Assembly (NCBI GenBank): GCA_036924085.1
Contig: JAVGWX010000018.1
Span: forward strand, 26,486,563-26,550,562
Source of the DNA: Ariolimax columbianus
Lineage: Eukaryota; Mollusca; Gastropoda; Stylommatophora; Arionidae
Reading direction: 5' to 3'
Length of the DNA: 64,000 nucleotides
In this document: positions 32,840 through 43,074 of the stretch, piece by piece
Layout: each line of letters starts with the position of its first letter
Numbering within the stretch: position 1 is the stretch's first letter
The notes under the pieces: generated by a model
Told to the model about the DNA's origin: nothing
What the model saw: the letters and a program-made list of their open reading frames with translations, nothing else
Databases searched by the model: none
Made by a program: the position numbers and the translations under genes

Positions 32840-33049
32840 AAGTGTGTGGAGTCCCAAGGAGAGCTGGGAGAAGTGTGTGGAGTCCCAAGGAGAGCTGGGA
32901 GAAGTGTGTGGAGTCCCAAGGAGAGCTGGGAGAAGTGTGTGGAGTCCCAAGGAGAGCACTTTGAAGGGGATTAGAGTTTTAAACCTCCAGGTGAGTAATT
33001 GTATTTTTCCTGCCCAAAAGTCGGATACTTTTTGAACACACCTTGTATG

Positions 33050-33910
33050 CTGCCAGGGGTCTGTCACCAACCCTTGTCACGAACGGTCAGCGTGACAGGC
33101 CCTGGTTGCCAAAGCGGATTACATAATTACTTGACTTATTCGTAGTGTCTACAGTTTGGATTTTTCATTGGATTTATTCTTCTTCTTCTTCGACGTTTGT
33201 AAAGTTATGTTGTGGTTTACAGCAAGGCTGCAATATCTGTGCCTTTTTGCATCTATAAACACACTGGTTCCCCTATTGCCAGCCACTTCAATTGCTCTGG
33301 GCCCCAGGGCAAAGCCAATGTCAATGTTTCTTTCACCTCTGACAATCGTCATCAATTCGCACTTGAGAATAAACTGATCTGTATGGGCTGCCTCCAGCCA
33401 CATGGTATTATTATTTTCCCTACCTTTTCCTAATCTTTATCTCCATCTCCCTGCTTCAATATGTCTGCCTTCCTCTTTTCTTTCCACTCACATCACCGTT
33501 TCGTCATTTCATATTTGGTCGCTATCGGCTTATCTGGCCTCCTCCAAGTCTCATGCCCCTCTGCCCATGTCACTTCATCTTGCCTTTGTCTGTCATTTGC
33601 TTTCCAACCTGACACACAAGGAGCCTTGTGAAAATTGCTTATGTATCATCCAGATAGGTATGTATTTCTTCTCGTATATGTGTTCATAACCTCATTTTAT
33701 GTTTTCTCACCTTCTTCTGTGATTCCCTAGTTCATTATTGTTGTTGTTCATTGTTGCTGATGAAAACCTTTTGATCACAACTAAGGTTTTGTTTGCGTTT
33801 TCATCTTGGAGCGTTATTATCTGATCATACATATTTATGTTTTTTTACGCTTTATTTTAAGCCACAGTGCCACCACAGCCTCGCCTTATTTTAATTTTAT
33901 TTTTGCAATA
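33050..33910. other. No gene recognised (intron 10)
   Basis: Includes TTC repeats near 33180 and AT-rich sequence. Short open frames, no recognisable domain. Confidence 0.4.
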
Positions 33911-33914
33911 TTGT

Positions 33915-34430
33915 TGTTTGTGAATGCCCACAATGAGTAGGTTTAATCTTTTTGTGCGCCCTGAAAAGGACGTTAAGTGGCGGGTTACAGTAGCTTTCCT
34001 CACATCCCGAGCATGCTGATGAAGGTGTACCGAGGACCTCCAGCCGATTATGCTTGGTTTCATCTGCGTGTTGCTCACTACTATGGGGATCACATCGATA
34101 CCTCACCTCGTTAGCCAGGCTGCCATGAAAACAGCCTGTTTCCAAGGAGGGCTACGAGGAAGCCGAGGTGAGGGTCTTGTTCAGTATGTTTTGCCTGGCC
34201 CTGACTAACATGTCTGATCAGTATATTTTGCCTGACCCTGACTAACATATTTGTTTAGTATATTTTGCCTGATTCTGACTAACATGTCTGATCAGTATAT
34301 TTTTCCTGATTCTGACTAACATGTCTCATCAGTATATTTTGCCTGACCACATGTCTGATCAGTATATTTTGCCTCATCCTGACTAGCATGTATGATCAGT
34401 ATATTTTGCTTGACCAGATTTTAGTTAGTC
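33915..34430 (+). repeat. RPT-1 copy with expanded 37-bp end units
   Basis: Complete RPT-1 followed by about six 37-bp units (tcagtatattttgcctgacc plus ctgactaacatatttgt), an expanded version of the RPT-1 3' end. Confidence 0.87.
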
Positions 34431-34574
34431 TTCCTTCCCATTTTTGCAATGTAAAACTAATGTAAAATAGGAAATACAGGCACACGTATAGAATAACTTA
34501 GTATTGAGAAACTTTGATGTGTATGTACGTATTTCAGTCAATATATTAAGCAGACAGAAAAATTCAGTACTAAA

Positions 34575-35092
34575 TTACTTAAGATCAGTACGTCAACTTT
34601 GCCAGCAGTCCACACCAAAAAGAGTCATGGTACAGTAGGTCCCATCCCACTGTAGACTGGCCAAAGAAGGTGGAAGGTTACCATGACCAGATTCTAGTGT
34701 GACCTATGAAGAGTCCAAAAGGTTTATTAGGGGCAGATACATGGACAAATGAGAAACAGAGTATACACATAAAAATGATGCTTATTACCAGTTGACCAGA
34801 AGAGAGCAGGTAGTGGTCTTCAGACTCTTCACAGGCCACAACAGACTGAGGTACCATCTATTCAATAAACTGATGATAGGTACTACTGATGAATGCACCT
34901 GTGGTACTGGGAAAATGACCCCTGAACATCTGCTGCAAAATTGCCCAACATACAAAGACCACAGAAACCACATGTGGCCATCACAAGTGCCATTACTAGA
35001 CAAGCTCTATGGCAGTGTCAACAGCCTCAGGATGACCGTTGCTTTCTTTGAACAAATTCAAGTTGGCGTCTGACAGAGCACGAAGAAGATAT
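34575..35092 (+). mobile_element. LINE-A, older diverged copy
   Basis: Remnant of RNase H and the C-terminal region (REQVVVFRLFTGHNRLRYHL, ECTCGTGKMTPEHLLQNCPT), with deletions, ending GCACGAAGAAG. Shares subfamily differences with 42165-42676. Confidence 0.87.
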
Positions 35093-35124
35093 GGCATAGT
35101 AAGAAATATTGTGCATCAACTTAT

Positions 35125-35335
35125 CCGCTCTACGGAGTGAATCAGTTGAGGAAAAATTTCTGGCCAAACATCATCACTAACCAAGAACTGCGTAACACAG
35201 AACAACCAATTAGATTTGGCCACCATCACAACTGGCTGATGTAGGTATTCAATTGGTCATGTCCTCATAAGAGACTGATACCATCACCAGAACTGCAGAA
35301 GGTTGGACTACCGAAGGAAGACATCTGAGACAACT
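35125..35335 (+). pseudogene. LINE tail fragment (ITNQELRNTEQPI)
   Basis: Reads LRKNFWPNIITNQELRNTEQ, matching the ..W...ITN.ELW..T.Q.PI tail of another LINE group. Frameshifted afterward. Confidence 0.55.
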
Positions 35336-35384
35336 AAGTCAAAAAGCATCATCATCTGTCCTGACTGGTTGTAAGGTTGTCTAT

Positions 35385-35595
35385 GTCTCTCCATTTGACT
35401 CTATCCTCTGGTTGATCAGTCCTGAGACTGGTTGTAAGGTTGTCTGAGTATGTCTCTCCATTTGGCTCTACCCTCTGGTTGATCAGTCCTGAGACTGGTT
35501 GTAAGGTTGTCTATGTCTCTCCATTTGACACTATCCTCTGGTCGATCAGTCCTGAAACTGGTTGTAGAGTTGTCTGAGTATGTCTCTCCACTTAA
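35385..35595. repeat. 67-bp tandem repeat, 3 units
   Basis: Unit tctggttgatcagtcctgag plus actggttgtaaggttgtctgagtatgtctctccatttg...; one unit is 4 bp shorter. Same family as 44536-44875. Confidence 0.88.
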
Positions 35596-36030
35596 CTTAA
35601 CTTAATGTCTTTATACTGGTTTAGAAGACTCTACATAGTCTGTATACAACCAGTTTCTTGCAGGGTGGTTTTTACCGAAATGCGAGTCCATCTTAATAGA
35701 CTCAAACATTAGAGCTAAGTAGATCTGCAGCTAGTTAGGCACCATCTATAGCTACTCTTAACAAACCACCTGGGAAAAGGTACAAATAACTTGGGTAGAT
35801 TTTTAATGTTAATTTTGTCCAGGCAGCAGCCGTTAAACCTACTTTTTTCAAATTCCAACTGCCAAGGATTTTTAACGTGCTCGACACTGAACACAGGAGT
35901 TCAATCTCACTAATCAAAGATCAGGGGAATTTTTACCCGAAGATCCATATTAAAATAATCTTGGCCACCACCATGATTCGAACATGCGACCACCAGCACC
36001 CGAAGCGGATACCTCTCTTCAAGACCACTG
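35592..36030 (-). mobile_element. SINE-A copy, near full length
   Basis: Plus strand: cttaacttaacttaatgtct (tail) through to catgattcgaacatgcgacc (B box in reverse) and aagaccactgactc (A-box side). Confidence 0.88.
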
Positions 36031-36059
36031 ACTCTAGCCTCTGCATTTCTAGTCAATTC

Positions 36060-36215
36060 AGCATGCGTTTGTACTTTAATATCCTTGCATGCCTGAGATG
36101 TAAAGGTGAGTCTTGGTCGCCCCGGTCCTCTCTTCCTTGAATCTTGCCCTCTAATATCTTCTGTAGAAGACTTTCATGTCTCATATTGTGACCAAGCCAA
36201 CTCAAGAAGCAGATA
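36060..36215 (-). pseudogene. LINE C-terminal fragment
   Basis: Same segment as 44880-45040 (HNMRHESLLQKILEG-type) in shorter form. Confidence 0.6.
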
Positions 36216-36649
36216 AGCCAAAATTAAAACCATGAACCAGAGCTGGGACACCTTATGTGAAAGAAAAATGGCTTACAACTGACTTTATTGCTCCTGGATG
36301 CCCCATTTCTGCTCAATTCCTTTCCTTGCTGATAGTGCAGATGACAGAGCCCAAACTCTGTAGTTGCTGTGGTGGCTCAAAGATTTTCCCCTGACTTTGT
36401 CATATACTCAATTATAATTGGGTCAACTGGGAGAAGCAGTTATACCATGAAAAAAACTAGCAATTGTGATTTGAATCTGATACATTGGGTTTATAAGCCA
36501 TTCTCACATTTCTTTGGCCATCCACTTCCTCGATGAAGATTGGCTGCAGACTGAGCAAAGTGGAGGGAGTTTGAGGTGTAATCCCCCCTGAAAGTTGCCA
36601 CAAGGCATGATGGTCAGCAACTGATGTGTCAGTATTTTTTAGTTTTTTT

Positions 36650-37165
36650 TTTTTGTGTTCGCCTTATTTGTGTAGCACAGTGGTTAGCGACCTGGCTTTG
36701 CATCTGAGTGGTCCTGGGTACATTCCCCAGTTGAAGCAGAAATGTTTTTTTCGACCGCAACGGCTCCTAGGTCGACCAAGCCTTAAATGGGTACCGGTTC
36801 AATCCGGGAAGTGAAAGCAGCGAAGGAGAGGAGATGGCTATCGCCTACATATAGCCGAGCCTTTGAAATGTGAGATCCCTAACACCTCACAACCCTACGG
36901 CAGTAATGCTATGGGTTACTTTACTTTACTTTATTTCTCTATTCCCCAAGGTGATGTACGTTGCACTATGTTTATATTTTGTGCCTGTCGGCCCAGTGCA
37001 TCCAACTTCGGTTTGCCTTTTATGAAAGGGTCTGCTTCCTCCTGCATTTTCTAAGAGTTTGTTTCCCCGAAGTAACAGTCAGTACTGTGACTGAAGAGCA
37101 AACCCAGCACCTTCGGATTGTGAGCCGTGTCACTTAACCACTAGCCCACATGGTACCCGATGTGT
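36650..37165 (-). mobile_element. SINE-B copy interrupted by SINE-C
   Basis: Minus-strand head at 37130-37165 (GGGCTAGTGGTTAAG) and body 36923-37130. The 3' part (gttcgccttattt) is at 36657-36667, separated from the rest by a ~255-bp insertion. Confidence 0.82.
36668..36922 (+). mobile_element. SINE-C: tRNA-like element inserted in SINE-B
   Basis: Begins GTAGCACAGTGGTTAGCGAC (A-box-like) with TGGGTACATTCCCC (degenerate B box), and ends with a (TTTAC)n tail. A short CTTATTT/CTTTATTT duplication flanks it. Only one copy is in the window. Confidence 0.65.
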
Positions 37166-37202
37166 CAGTAATTGGTCAAGGATAAAATAAACATGAACCT
37201 AC

Positions 37203-37365
37203 CATACATAGCGAAGCCATGGAATGGAATGACCCCATTTGGTGGGTAGGTGACAGCAAAGTCTTCCACACCAAGTTTGCCTCTGATGTATGTCTTTGGG
37301 GGAGTGGCACTGTTTTCATCAAAATGCTTCAGGACGACTGAGTCTCGAGAAAATGGCAGTAGTAC
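37203..37365 (-). CDS. TBC1D19: TBC1D19 coding exon 10 (TBC domain, glutamine-finger region)
   Basis: 163 nt: 54 codons + 1, the longest exon seen. It contains LLPFSRDSVVLKHF, TYIRGKLGVEDFAV and YPPNGVIPFHGFAMY. The usual TBC YxQGM motif aligns with PFHGF, so the catalytic Gln is His here. The acceptor is TGTTTAG and the donor GTAGGT. A SINE-B interrupted by a SINE-C ends 37 bp past the donor. The following intron is 10.6 kb, the largest. Confidence 0.95.
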
Positions 37366-37491
37366 CTAAACAAAAAACTCAGTAAGCAAGCTATTTTACT
37401 GCACACAAAGCAACACCAAATTAAAGTTGAAAGAAACAAACAAGGTTGAAATGAAGTTTTCCATGAGAACAGTTACAGAAGTCTTCTTCTT

Positions 37492-38221
37492 CTTAAACTT
37501 AAACTTTATTTAACATCTTTATACTGGTTTATAAGACTCTGCACAGTCGGTATAAAACCAGTTTCATTTACATTTCCTTGCTCTAAAAGCTGTGTATTCC
37601 AATCAATTCTTAAATGTATTAATTGTCCCTGCCTCCACTACTTCCTGTGGCAATGCATTCCAAGCATACACCACTCTTTGACTAATTAATATTTCCTAAT
37701 ATCTAATCTGGACCTTTCTTTAGTTAATTTGTACCTATGCCCTCTTGTTCTTATAGGTGGTTATATTTTGAAAAAAACTTGTTAAAGTCTAATTTATACT
37801 TTCCTTTGATTATCTTATAAACCTGTCACTTCTAATTTTCCTCTTTTCTAGACACTGTAGGCAGGTTTATCTGAGTCTTTCCTAATAACTATAATTTTTG
37901 AACCTTACTATCAGCTTTGTTGCTCTTCTTTGTATCCTTTCCAACATGTTTATATCCCCTCTACGATAAGGACTTCACAGCTGTACACAGTACTCCAATC
38001 TAGGTCTAACTAATGCTTTATACAGTTTGACAATCACTTCCTTACTCCAATATTTTATATTTCTTTTTATTATACCTAACATTGTATTTCCCTTTTTCAC
38101 TGCTACCTTTCACTAGCTCACTCACTTTACCTGTATGATCTATTATAATCCCTAGGTCCCTTTCCTTTTCTATCTTTCTAATATTGTTCTTGCCCATTCT
38201 GTGATTATGTTCGAATTTTTT
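37492..38221 (-). mobile_element. LINE-B copy, left half of head-to-head pair
   Basis: Plus strand starts with the tail in reverse (acatctttatactggttta) and continues through the C-terminal region and RT end (LVKLYKAL..P.LEYC-type). Decayed. Confidence 0.85.
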
Positions 38222-38457
38222 AGAAGATAATCAAAGGAAAGGATAAATTTGACTATAACAAATTTTTTTTAAATACAACCACCAACAACAACAAGAGGGC
38301 ATAGCTACAAATTAACTTATGAAAGGTCCAGATTAGATATTAGGAAATATATTTTTTAGTTAGAGAGTGGCGAATGCTTGGAATGCATTTCCACAGGAAG
38401 TAGTGGAGATGGGGACTGCTTAAGGCAAGATAAGTTAAGTTAAGTTAAGTTAAGTTA
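38222..38457 (+). mobile_element. LINE-B copy, right half of head-to-head pair
   Basis: Starts abruptly at agaagataatcaaaggaaag and ends in (GTTAA)n at 38430-38457. It overlaps the left copy in element coordinates, so the pair can fold back over about 230 bp. Confidence 0.85.
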
Positions 38458-38569
38458 GAAAGGAGACACAGATCTGAATCCTGGAAAGTCATACGTTTAT
38501 TCTACCTGGGTGAGACGTAAAATAAGGACATGACCTAGGAATAGTTGTCCATTGCAAGAAATATGGCAA

Positions 38570-38900
38570 CAGCATCAGACTTGTGCTGTGAGATGTTTTT
38601 TCATATGGCTATAAAGGGAAATCCTGGCATGGTAGATTCTGCCCCACCTGGGGCATGCATATCAGCAGTCGGCTGTGGAGTCATTGAACGTTCTGAGCCT
38701 CAGTGAATGGGTTTTGATCTGCAATATGAGCACCTCGTATGATGCTAACATGCCAGGTGGAACAGTTCTGTTCAAACCTCTCCCAGGAGGTGACATCAAT
38801 GTTGATGCTTTTCAGAGACATTTTCAATGAATCTCTTTAGCGTTTCTTCGAACCCCTTGATGAGTGACAGCCTATTCTAAGCTCACCATATCGTAGCTGC
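38570..38900 (-). pseudogene. LINE tail with degenerate C2H2 finger
   Basis: Minus strand at about 38600-38660 reads CPRWGRIYHARISLYSHMKK then HL. The second Cys is Trp; the H-x3-H pair is kept. Confidence 0.7.
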
Positions 38901-39153
38901 TTGGGGATGCACTCATCAGATATGCAAACAACATGTACCATCCATCTTATCTTGGCTTATTGCAACAGCGGACGGATCCTCAACATGTCTGATGTACTAA
39001 CAATTTCTTATCCTTAGCAGCCTGTACAAACAGCTTTCGTGAACATTATTTAACTGTCCGGCATGTCTGATATACGCCATTCATGTTTCACAGGCCTAAC
39101 TTACCCAATGCCCAGGAACTGCCTCAGCATGTGAACTTATTATTTCATCTCTG

Positions 39154-39405
39154 GGGACAGCGTGGGCTAGTGGTTAAGTGACACAACTCACAATCTGAAG
39201 GTGTTGAGTTCGCTCTCCATCAAAGCACCAGTCTTTAACCCAGGGAAGGGAACCCTTAGAAAATGCAGGAGAAAGCAGATCCTTTCATAAAATGCATGCC
39301 AAAGTCGGATGCACTGGGCCGATGGGCACAAAATAAAAGCCGTAGTGCAACGCACACCGCTTTGGGAAATGGAGAAATAAGGCGAACACCAAAACAAACA
39401 AAAAT
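39154..39405 (+). mobile_element. SINE-B copy
   Basis: GGGCTAGTGGTTAAGTG (A box) and GTTGAGTTCGCTC (B box, degenerate), then aaaatgcaggag.aagcagat and the aaataaggcgaacac end. It lies 78 bp from exon 9. Confidence 0.87.
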
Positions 39406-39482
39406 GTCAGCTCTACAGAACCTCCCAGCATACATCAGGAATAGAAATAAACACTTTAATGGCAGATTGTGTTTTTACTAAC

Positions 39483-39545
39483 CTGATACAAAAAGTCCTC
39501 GAACACAAAATACTGGTCATCATTTGTGGCAGTCAGTTTAACATC
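39483..39545 (-). CDS. TBC1D19: TBC1D19 coding exon 9 (TBC domain, arginine-finger position)
   Basis: 63 nt, 21 codons, phase 0 at both ends; begins DVKLTATNDDQYFVFEDFLY. In catalytic TBC domains the equivalent motif is I..D..RT; here the sequence YK-DVKLT puts Leu where Arg is expected. The acceptor is TTTCAG and the donor GTTAGT. Confidence 0.93.
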
Positions 39546-39847
39546 CTGAAATTTAAGAAAAATAAGCAGTCTAAATATCACTGTGATGGGGCATAACTTT
39601 CAATGGTTGTCAAGAGTTATGGACAAAGAAATACTTTCTGCCATGAATATTACAATATTTATGGATCCTTTGGGCCCTTGCTGAAGTGAAAAGAAACGAT
39701 GAGCTATTTATTTGTGTGGAAGGAAATGGTCTTTTGCCAAAGAGGAAAGAAAAGGGTTTTACCGAAGAGGAAAGAAAGGGCCCTTTGTTGAAGAGGAAAT
39801 AATGGGCCCTGTGTTTGTAAGCAAAGGAAAGACCTTTTGTTGATGAG

Positions 39848-40217
39848 GAGGGATCAAGATGCTGAGCAGTGTATGAGCTGTAGCGGTCAGCGACCCAAAG
39901 CTGACTGTTAGCATCAGGACCAGCGACCCAGAGTTGCCAAGACCGTTCTCCACTTCCAAGTGATGATCCTGGATAACAGGCTGCAACAGAGCAGACTGGC
40001 TAAGGAGAAGGGATTGAAAAGGGAAGGCTAGCGTGGTACCCAAAAAAAATCCATGCTGGTTGGATGTGTCTGACAAAAAGGAGCAAATATCGCAGTCAAG
40101 CTGTAAACTACGACAACGTATTTCGTTCTGCAGACTACATCCTGCTACGTGCAATGCCCTTTTCAGTTCTTGGTTTTGGAGTTTGAGAATGAACGACGAA
40201 GAAGAAGAAGAAGACTA
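39848..40217 (+). mobile_element. GAA-SINE copy, near full length
   Basis: Starts gggatcaagatgctgagcag, contains aaatatcgcagtcaagctgt, and ends gaatgaacgacgaagaagaa. Start and end match the copy at 60616-60975. Confidence 0.82.
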
Positions 40218-40404
40218 ATCCCTGTAAACGTGTTTAAGCATTTCATCAGTCTCTGTGAACATCATCTCGAGCTTGAAGCAAAATATGATCTTGACTCGAA
40301 GCTCATGACATTCAGACATTCCAACAAATGCAAAACATATTTTGCACGCACTTAAACAATCAGCTACAGAACCACAAACAATGGCAACAGGAAAACATAT
40401 AATG

Positions 40405-40530
40405 CCAAGCATAGCACAACAGCTTGGAGGTCCCTGCCCAACTTCATCAGCACACTAGGGATGTGGGGAAGACTACCACAACCCGCAACATTTACATCTT
40501 TTTCAAAACACACTCATCATGAGCATTAAA
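40405..40530 (-). repeat. RPT-1 fragment
   Basis: agcatagcacaac and cttcatcagcacactagggatg blocks, then gagcattaaacaacaacaac. Confidence 0.7.
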
Positions 40531-40539
40531 CAACAACAA

Positions 40540-40967
40540 CAACAAACAAAGAGTGACAAACCTTTTGAACAACAACAAAGAGTTGCACACCTTATAAACA
40601 ACAACAAAAAGTGAAAAACCTTATTAACAATCACAAAGAGTGACAAACCTTATAAAAACAACAAAGAGTGACAAACCTTATGAACAACAAACAAAGAGTT
40701 GCAAACCTTATGAACAACAACAGCAAACAAAGAGTGACACACATTATGAACAACAAAGAGTGACACACCTTATGAACAACAAAGAGTGATACACCTTATG
40801 AACAACAAAGAGTGACAAACCTTATGTACAACAAAGAGTGACAAACCTTATGAACAACAAAGTGACAAACCTTATGAGCAACAAAGAGTGACAAATCTTA
40901 TGAACAACAAAGAGTGACAAATCTTATGAACAATGACAAATCTTATGAACAACGAAGAGTGATAAAC
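40540..40967. repeat. ~26-bp minisatellite carrying copies of the exon-8 splice donor
   Basis: Unit aacaacaaagagtgacaaac plus cttatg, about 15 units. In gene orientation each unit contains CATAAGGTTTGTCACTC, a near copy of the real junction TATAAG|GTTTATCACTC at 40974-40958. The array abuts the exon. Confidence 0.93.
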
Positions 40968-41042
40968 CTTATACAGTAGATTATCCACTAGCAAGTCATG
41001 CTGTAGCACATACATTTTCAACTGCTCGTAGTACAGGTTGTC
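40968..41042 (-). CDS. TBC1D19: TBC1D19 coding exon 8 (TBC domain)
   Basis: 75 nt, 25 codons, phase 0 at both ends; includes LYYEQLKMYVLQHDLLVDNL. The acceptor is ATTCCAG. The donor ATAAG|GTTTATC is followed at once by a ~26-bp minisatellite whose units each repeat a CATAAGGTTTGTC-like donor sequence (40540-40967), giving about fifteen decoy donors. Confidence 0.93.
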
Positions 41043-41239
41043 CTGGAATACAAGTGGAAAACATGTCAACACGGCAGGTCTTCGATATGTTGCAGAGATT
41101 TAAAGACCGGTCAATAAAAAGATACATAGGTTTGGTTCAGTTACTTCACCAGAACAAAACAAAACAAATGTTATGGCCACAAGATCAGGGAGGACAAAGA
41201 ACACATGAAAATGACAATACTGAGTTAGTACAGCCAAAA

Positions 41240-41685
41240 CCTGACTTAACTTAACATCATTATACTGGTTTAGAAGGCTCTACAGAGTCTGTATACAACC
41301 AGTTTCTTGGAGGGTGGTTTTAACCAATGTGCGAGTTCATCTTAATAGACTCAGACATTAGAGCTAAGTAGACACACAGCCAGTTAGGCGCTATCTATAG
41401 CTGCTCTTAGCAAACCACCTGGGGAAAGGTACAAATAATTTTTAACTTTAATTTTGTCTGAGCAGCGGCCGTTAAACCTATTCTTTTCGATTTCCAACTG
41501 CCAATGAATTTTTAACGTGCTCAACACTGAGCATGGGAGTCTGATATCACTACCCAGAGATCAGGGGAATTTTTACCAGAAGATCCACGTGAAAAAAAAA
41601 CCTGATCTCCACCATGATTCAAATGCGCGACATCGGCAGCTGAGACGGACACCTTACCTCAAGACCACTGGGTTTTCCATTCAAT
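41240..41685 (-). mobile_element. SINE-A copy, near full length
   Basis: Tail in reverse at 41243-41330, core, then B box in reverse (catgattcaaatgcgcgac) and head to ctcaagaccactggg. In intron 7, 200 bp from exon 8. Confidence 0.87.
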
Positions 41686-41689
41686 AGTT

Positions 41690-42160
41690 TGTTCTTCTTA
41701 TGATGCAAAGAGTAGCTATTTGAGCTGTGCAGTCTCTTTTCTGGCAGAATCCTGCCTCTTTCTCTCTAAGCTTTTCATCTGCTTCCTCTTTTAACCCGTC
41801 CAAGATGATTTTGTTGAATATCTTGACTGGCACTGACAAGCAACATAATTCCCCTTTGATTGTTGTAATATAACAGATCTCACTTCTTGGGCAGTTTTAT
41901 CAGATGTCCTTCTTTCCATTCTGTGGACACTCTCTCCACTTCCCATAGCTTCTTGAATAATCCTTGCAATATATCTGTGGTCTTATCTGTATATCTCACT
42001 ATAGGCTTCTGCAGCTATTCCATCTGGGACTGCCACTTTCCATTTCTTGAGTTTCAAAATGGAATTTTAGATTTCTCTCTTACTTGATGGGTTGCAGTCT
42101 AAATGCTGGTAGGACATTTGCTGTTTCTTGGGGGCGAAGGCTGTACAGAATTTCTCCGTG
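41690..42160. other. Decayed sequence, possibly an old LINE RT on the minus strand
   Basis: No motif clear enough to name. It lies between SINE-A and an old LINE-A copy. Confidence 0.35.
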
Positions 42161-42164
42161 GTTA

Positions 42165-42676
42165 CAGCACTAAAAAGTCAGAAAAATACAGAACTAAATG
42201 ATTTAAGGTCTGTACTCTGTTAACTAAGCCAGCAGTCCACACCCAAAAGAGTAGTGGTACAGTATCAGATTCTAGTGTGACCTACGAAGAGTCCAAAAGG
42301 TTTATTAGGGGCAGATACATGGACAAATGGGAAACAGAACATACTAGCTACACAAGAAATGATGCCTATTACCTTTCGAACAGAAGAGAGCAAGTGGTGG
42401 TCTTCAGACTCAGTACAGGCCACAACAGAATGAGGTACCATCTATTCAATAAACTAAAGATTGGTGCTACTGACCAATGCACCTGTAGTAAAGAGAAAAT
42501 GACCCCTGAACATCTGCTGCAAAATTGCCCGACATACAAGGACCAGAGAAAGCACATGTAGCCATCACTAGTGTCAACACTAGACAAGCTCTATAGCAGT
42601 GTCGACAGCCTCTGGACAACTGCTGCTTTCTTTGAACAAATACAAGTTGATGTCTGACAGTGTACGAAGAAGAAGC
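42165..42676 (+). mobile_element. LINE-A, older diverged copy
   Basis: ALKSQKNTELNDLRS-like start, REQVVVFRLSTGHNRMRYHL, MTPEHLLQNCPTYKDQR; ends GTACGAAGAAGAAG. Deletion across the RNase H end. 76 bp from exon 7. Confidence 0.87.
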
Positions 42677-42751
42677 AGTACAGACTTTCTTTGAAATACT
42701 GATACCACACTACTAAAGATTAAGACCCAATACACAACAAAAACAACTCAC

Positions 42752-42864
42752 CACACTGCTGAGCTCTACACCCAAGATCTGGCACCAAAGCTCTGCTCTC
42801 ATGGAAACTGGACAACCCTTCTTGGAAAACTCTCGTGATATGGGAGCATGGTTTGCTGTTAATA
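42752..42864 (-). CDS. TBC1D19: TBC1D19 coding exon 7 (start of TBC domain)
   Basis: 113 nt: 2 + 37 codons; includes GCPVSMRAELWCQILGVEL. The RAELW..ILG stretch matches the opening motif of TBC domains (G.P..LR..LW..LL). The acceptor TTTAAAAG is weak in pyrimidines; the donor GTGAGT is strong. It ends in phase 0. Confidence 0.9.
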
Positions 42865-43074
42865 CTTTTAAAGAAACCATTTTAAAAGTTTTCAAAGAAA
42901 CAACAATAAACACGAAAATAAAAACGAATATTCTAATCAATCAAAAACACATATACATCGAACAACAGCAAAGCACTAAACAACAGGAAAGAATGTAAAG
43001 TGATAGGCCCTCTGGATTAATCATGAGTCTCTATGTAACTGATAGTCTCTCATTATAAGAAAGACATGAAATTA

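Larger units (their letters stand above)
30531..33046 (+). mobile_element. mariner with nested inserts
   Basis: Terminal inverted repeats TGTGTTCAAAAAGTATC at 30537-30553 and its reverse complement at about 33027-33043. Transposase pieces: VVHHEHAPQNQNITKEYYLE, LHHDNAPAHSSHLIQTFL (catalytic Asp in HDNAPAH), then after the LINE-A insert LLRQAPYSPDIALCNF, and at 32000-32070 and 32956-32970 the end ..KCVESQGEHFEGD and stop. The N-terminal domain is mostly deleted. Inside are LINE-A (30969-31829), a 31-bp array and LINE-B. Confidence 0.88.

Noticed and set aside
40149..40355. Frames with Glu/Arg runs at GAA tails
   Set aside because: Come from (GAA)n retroposon tails.
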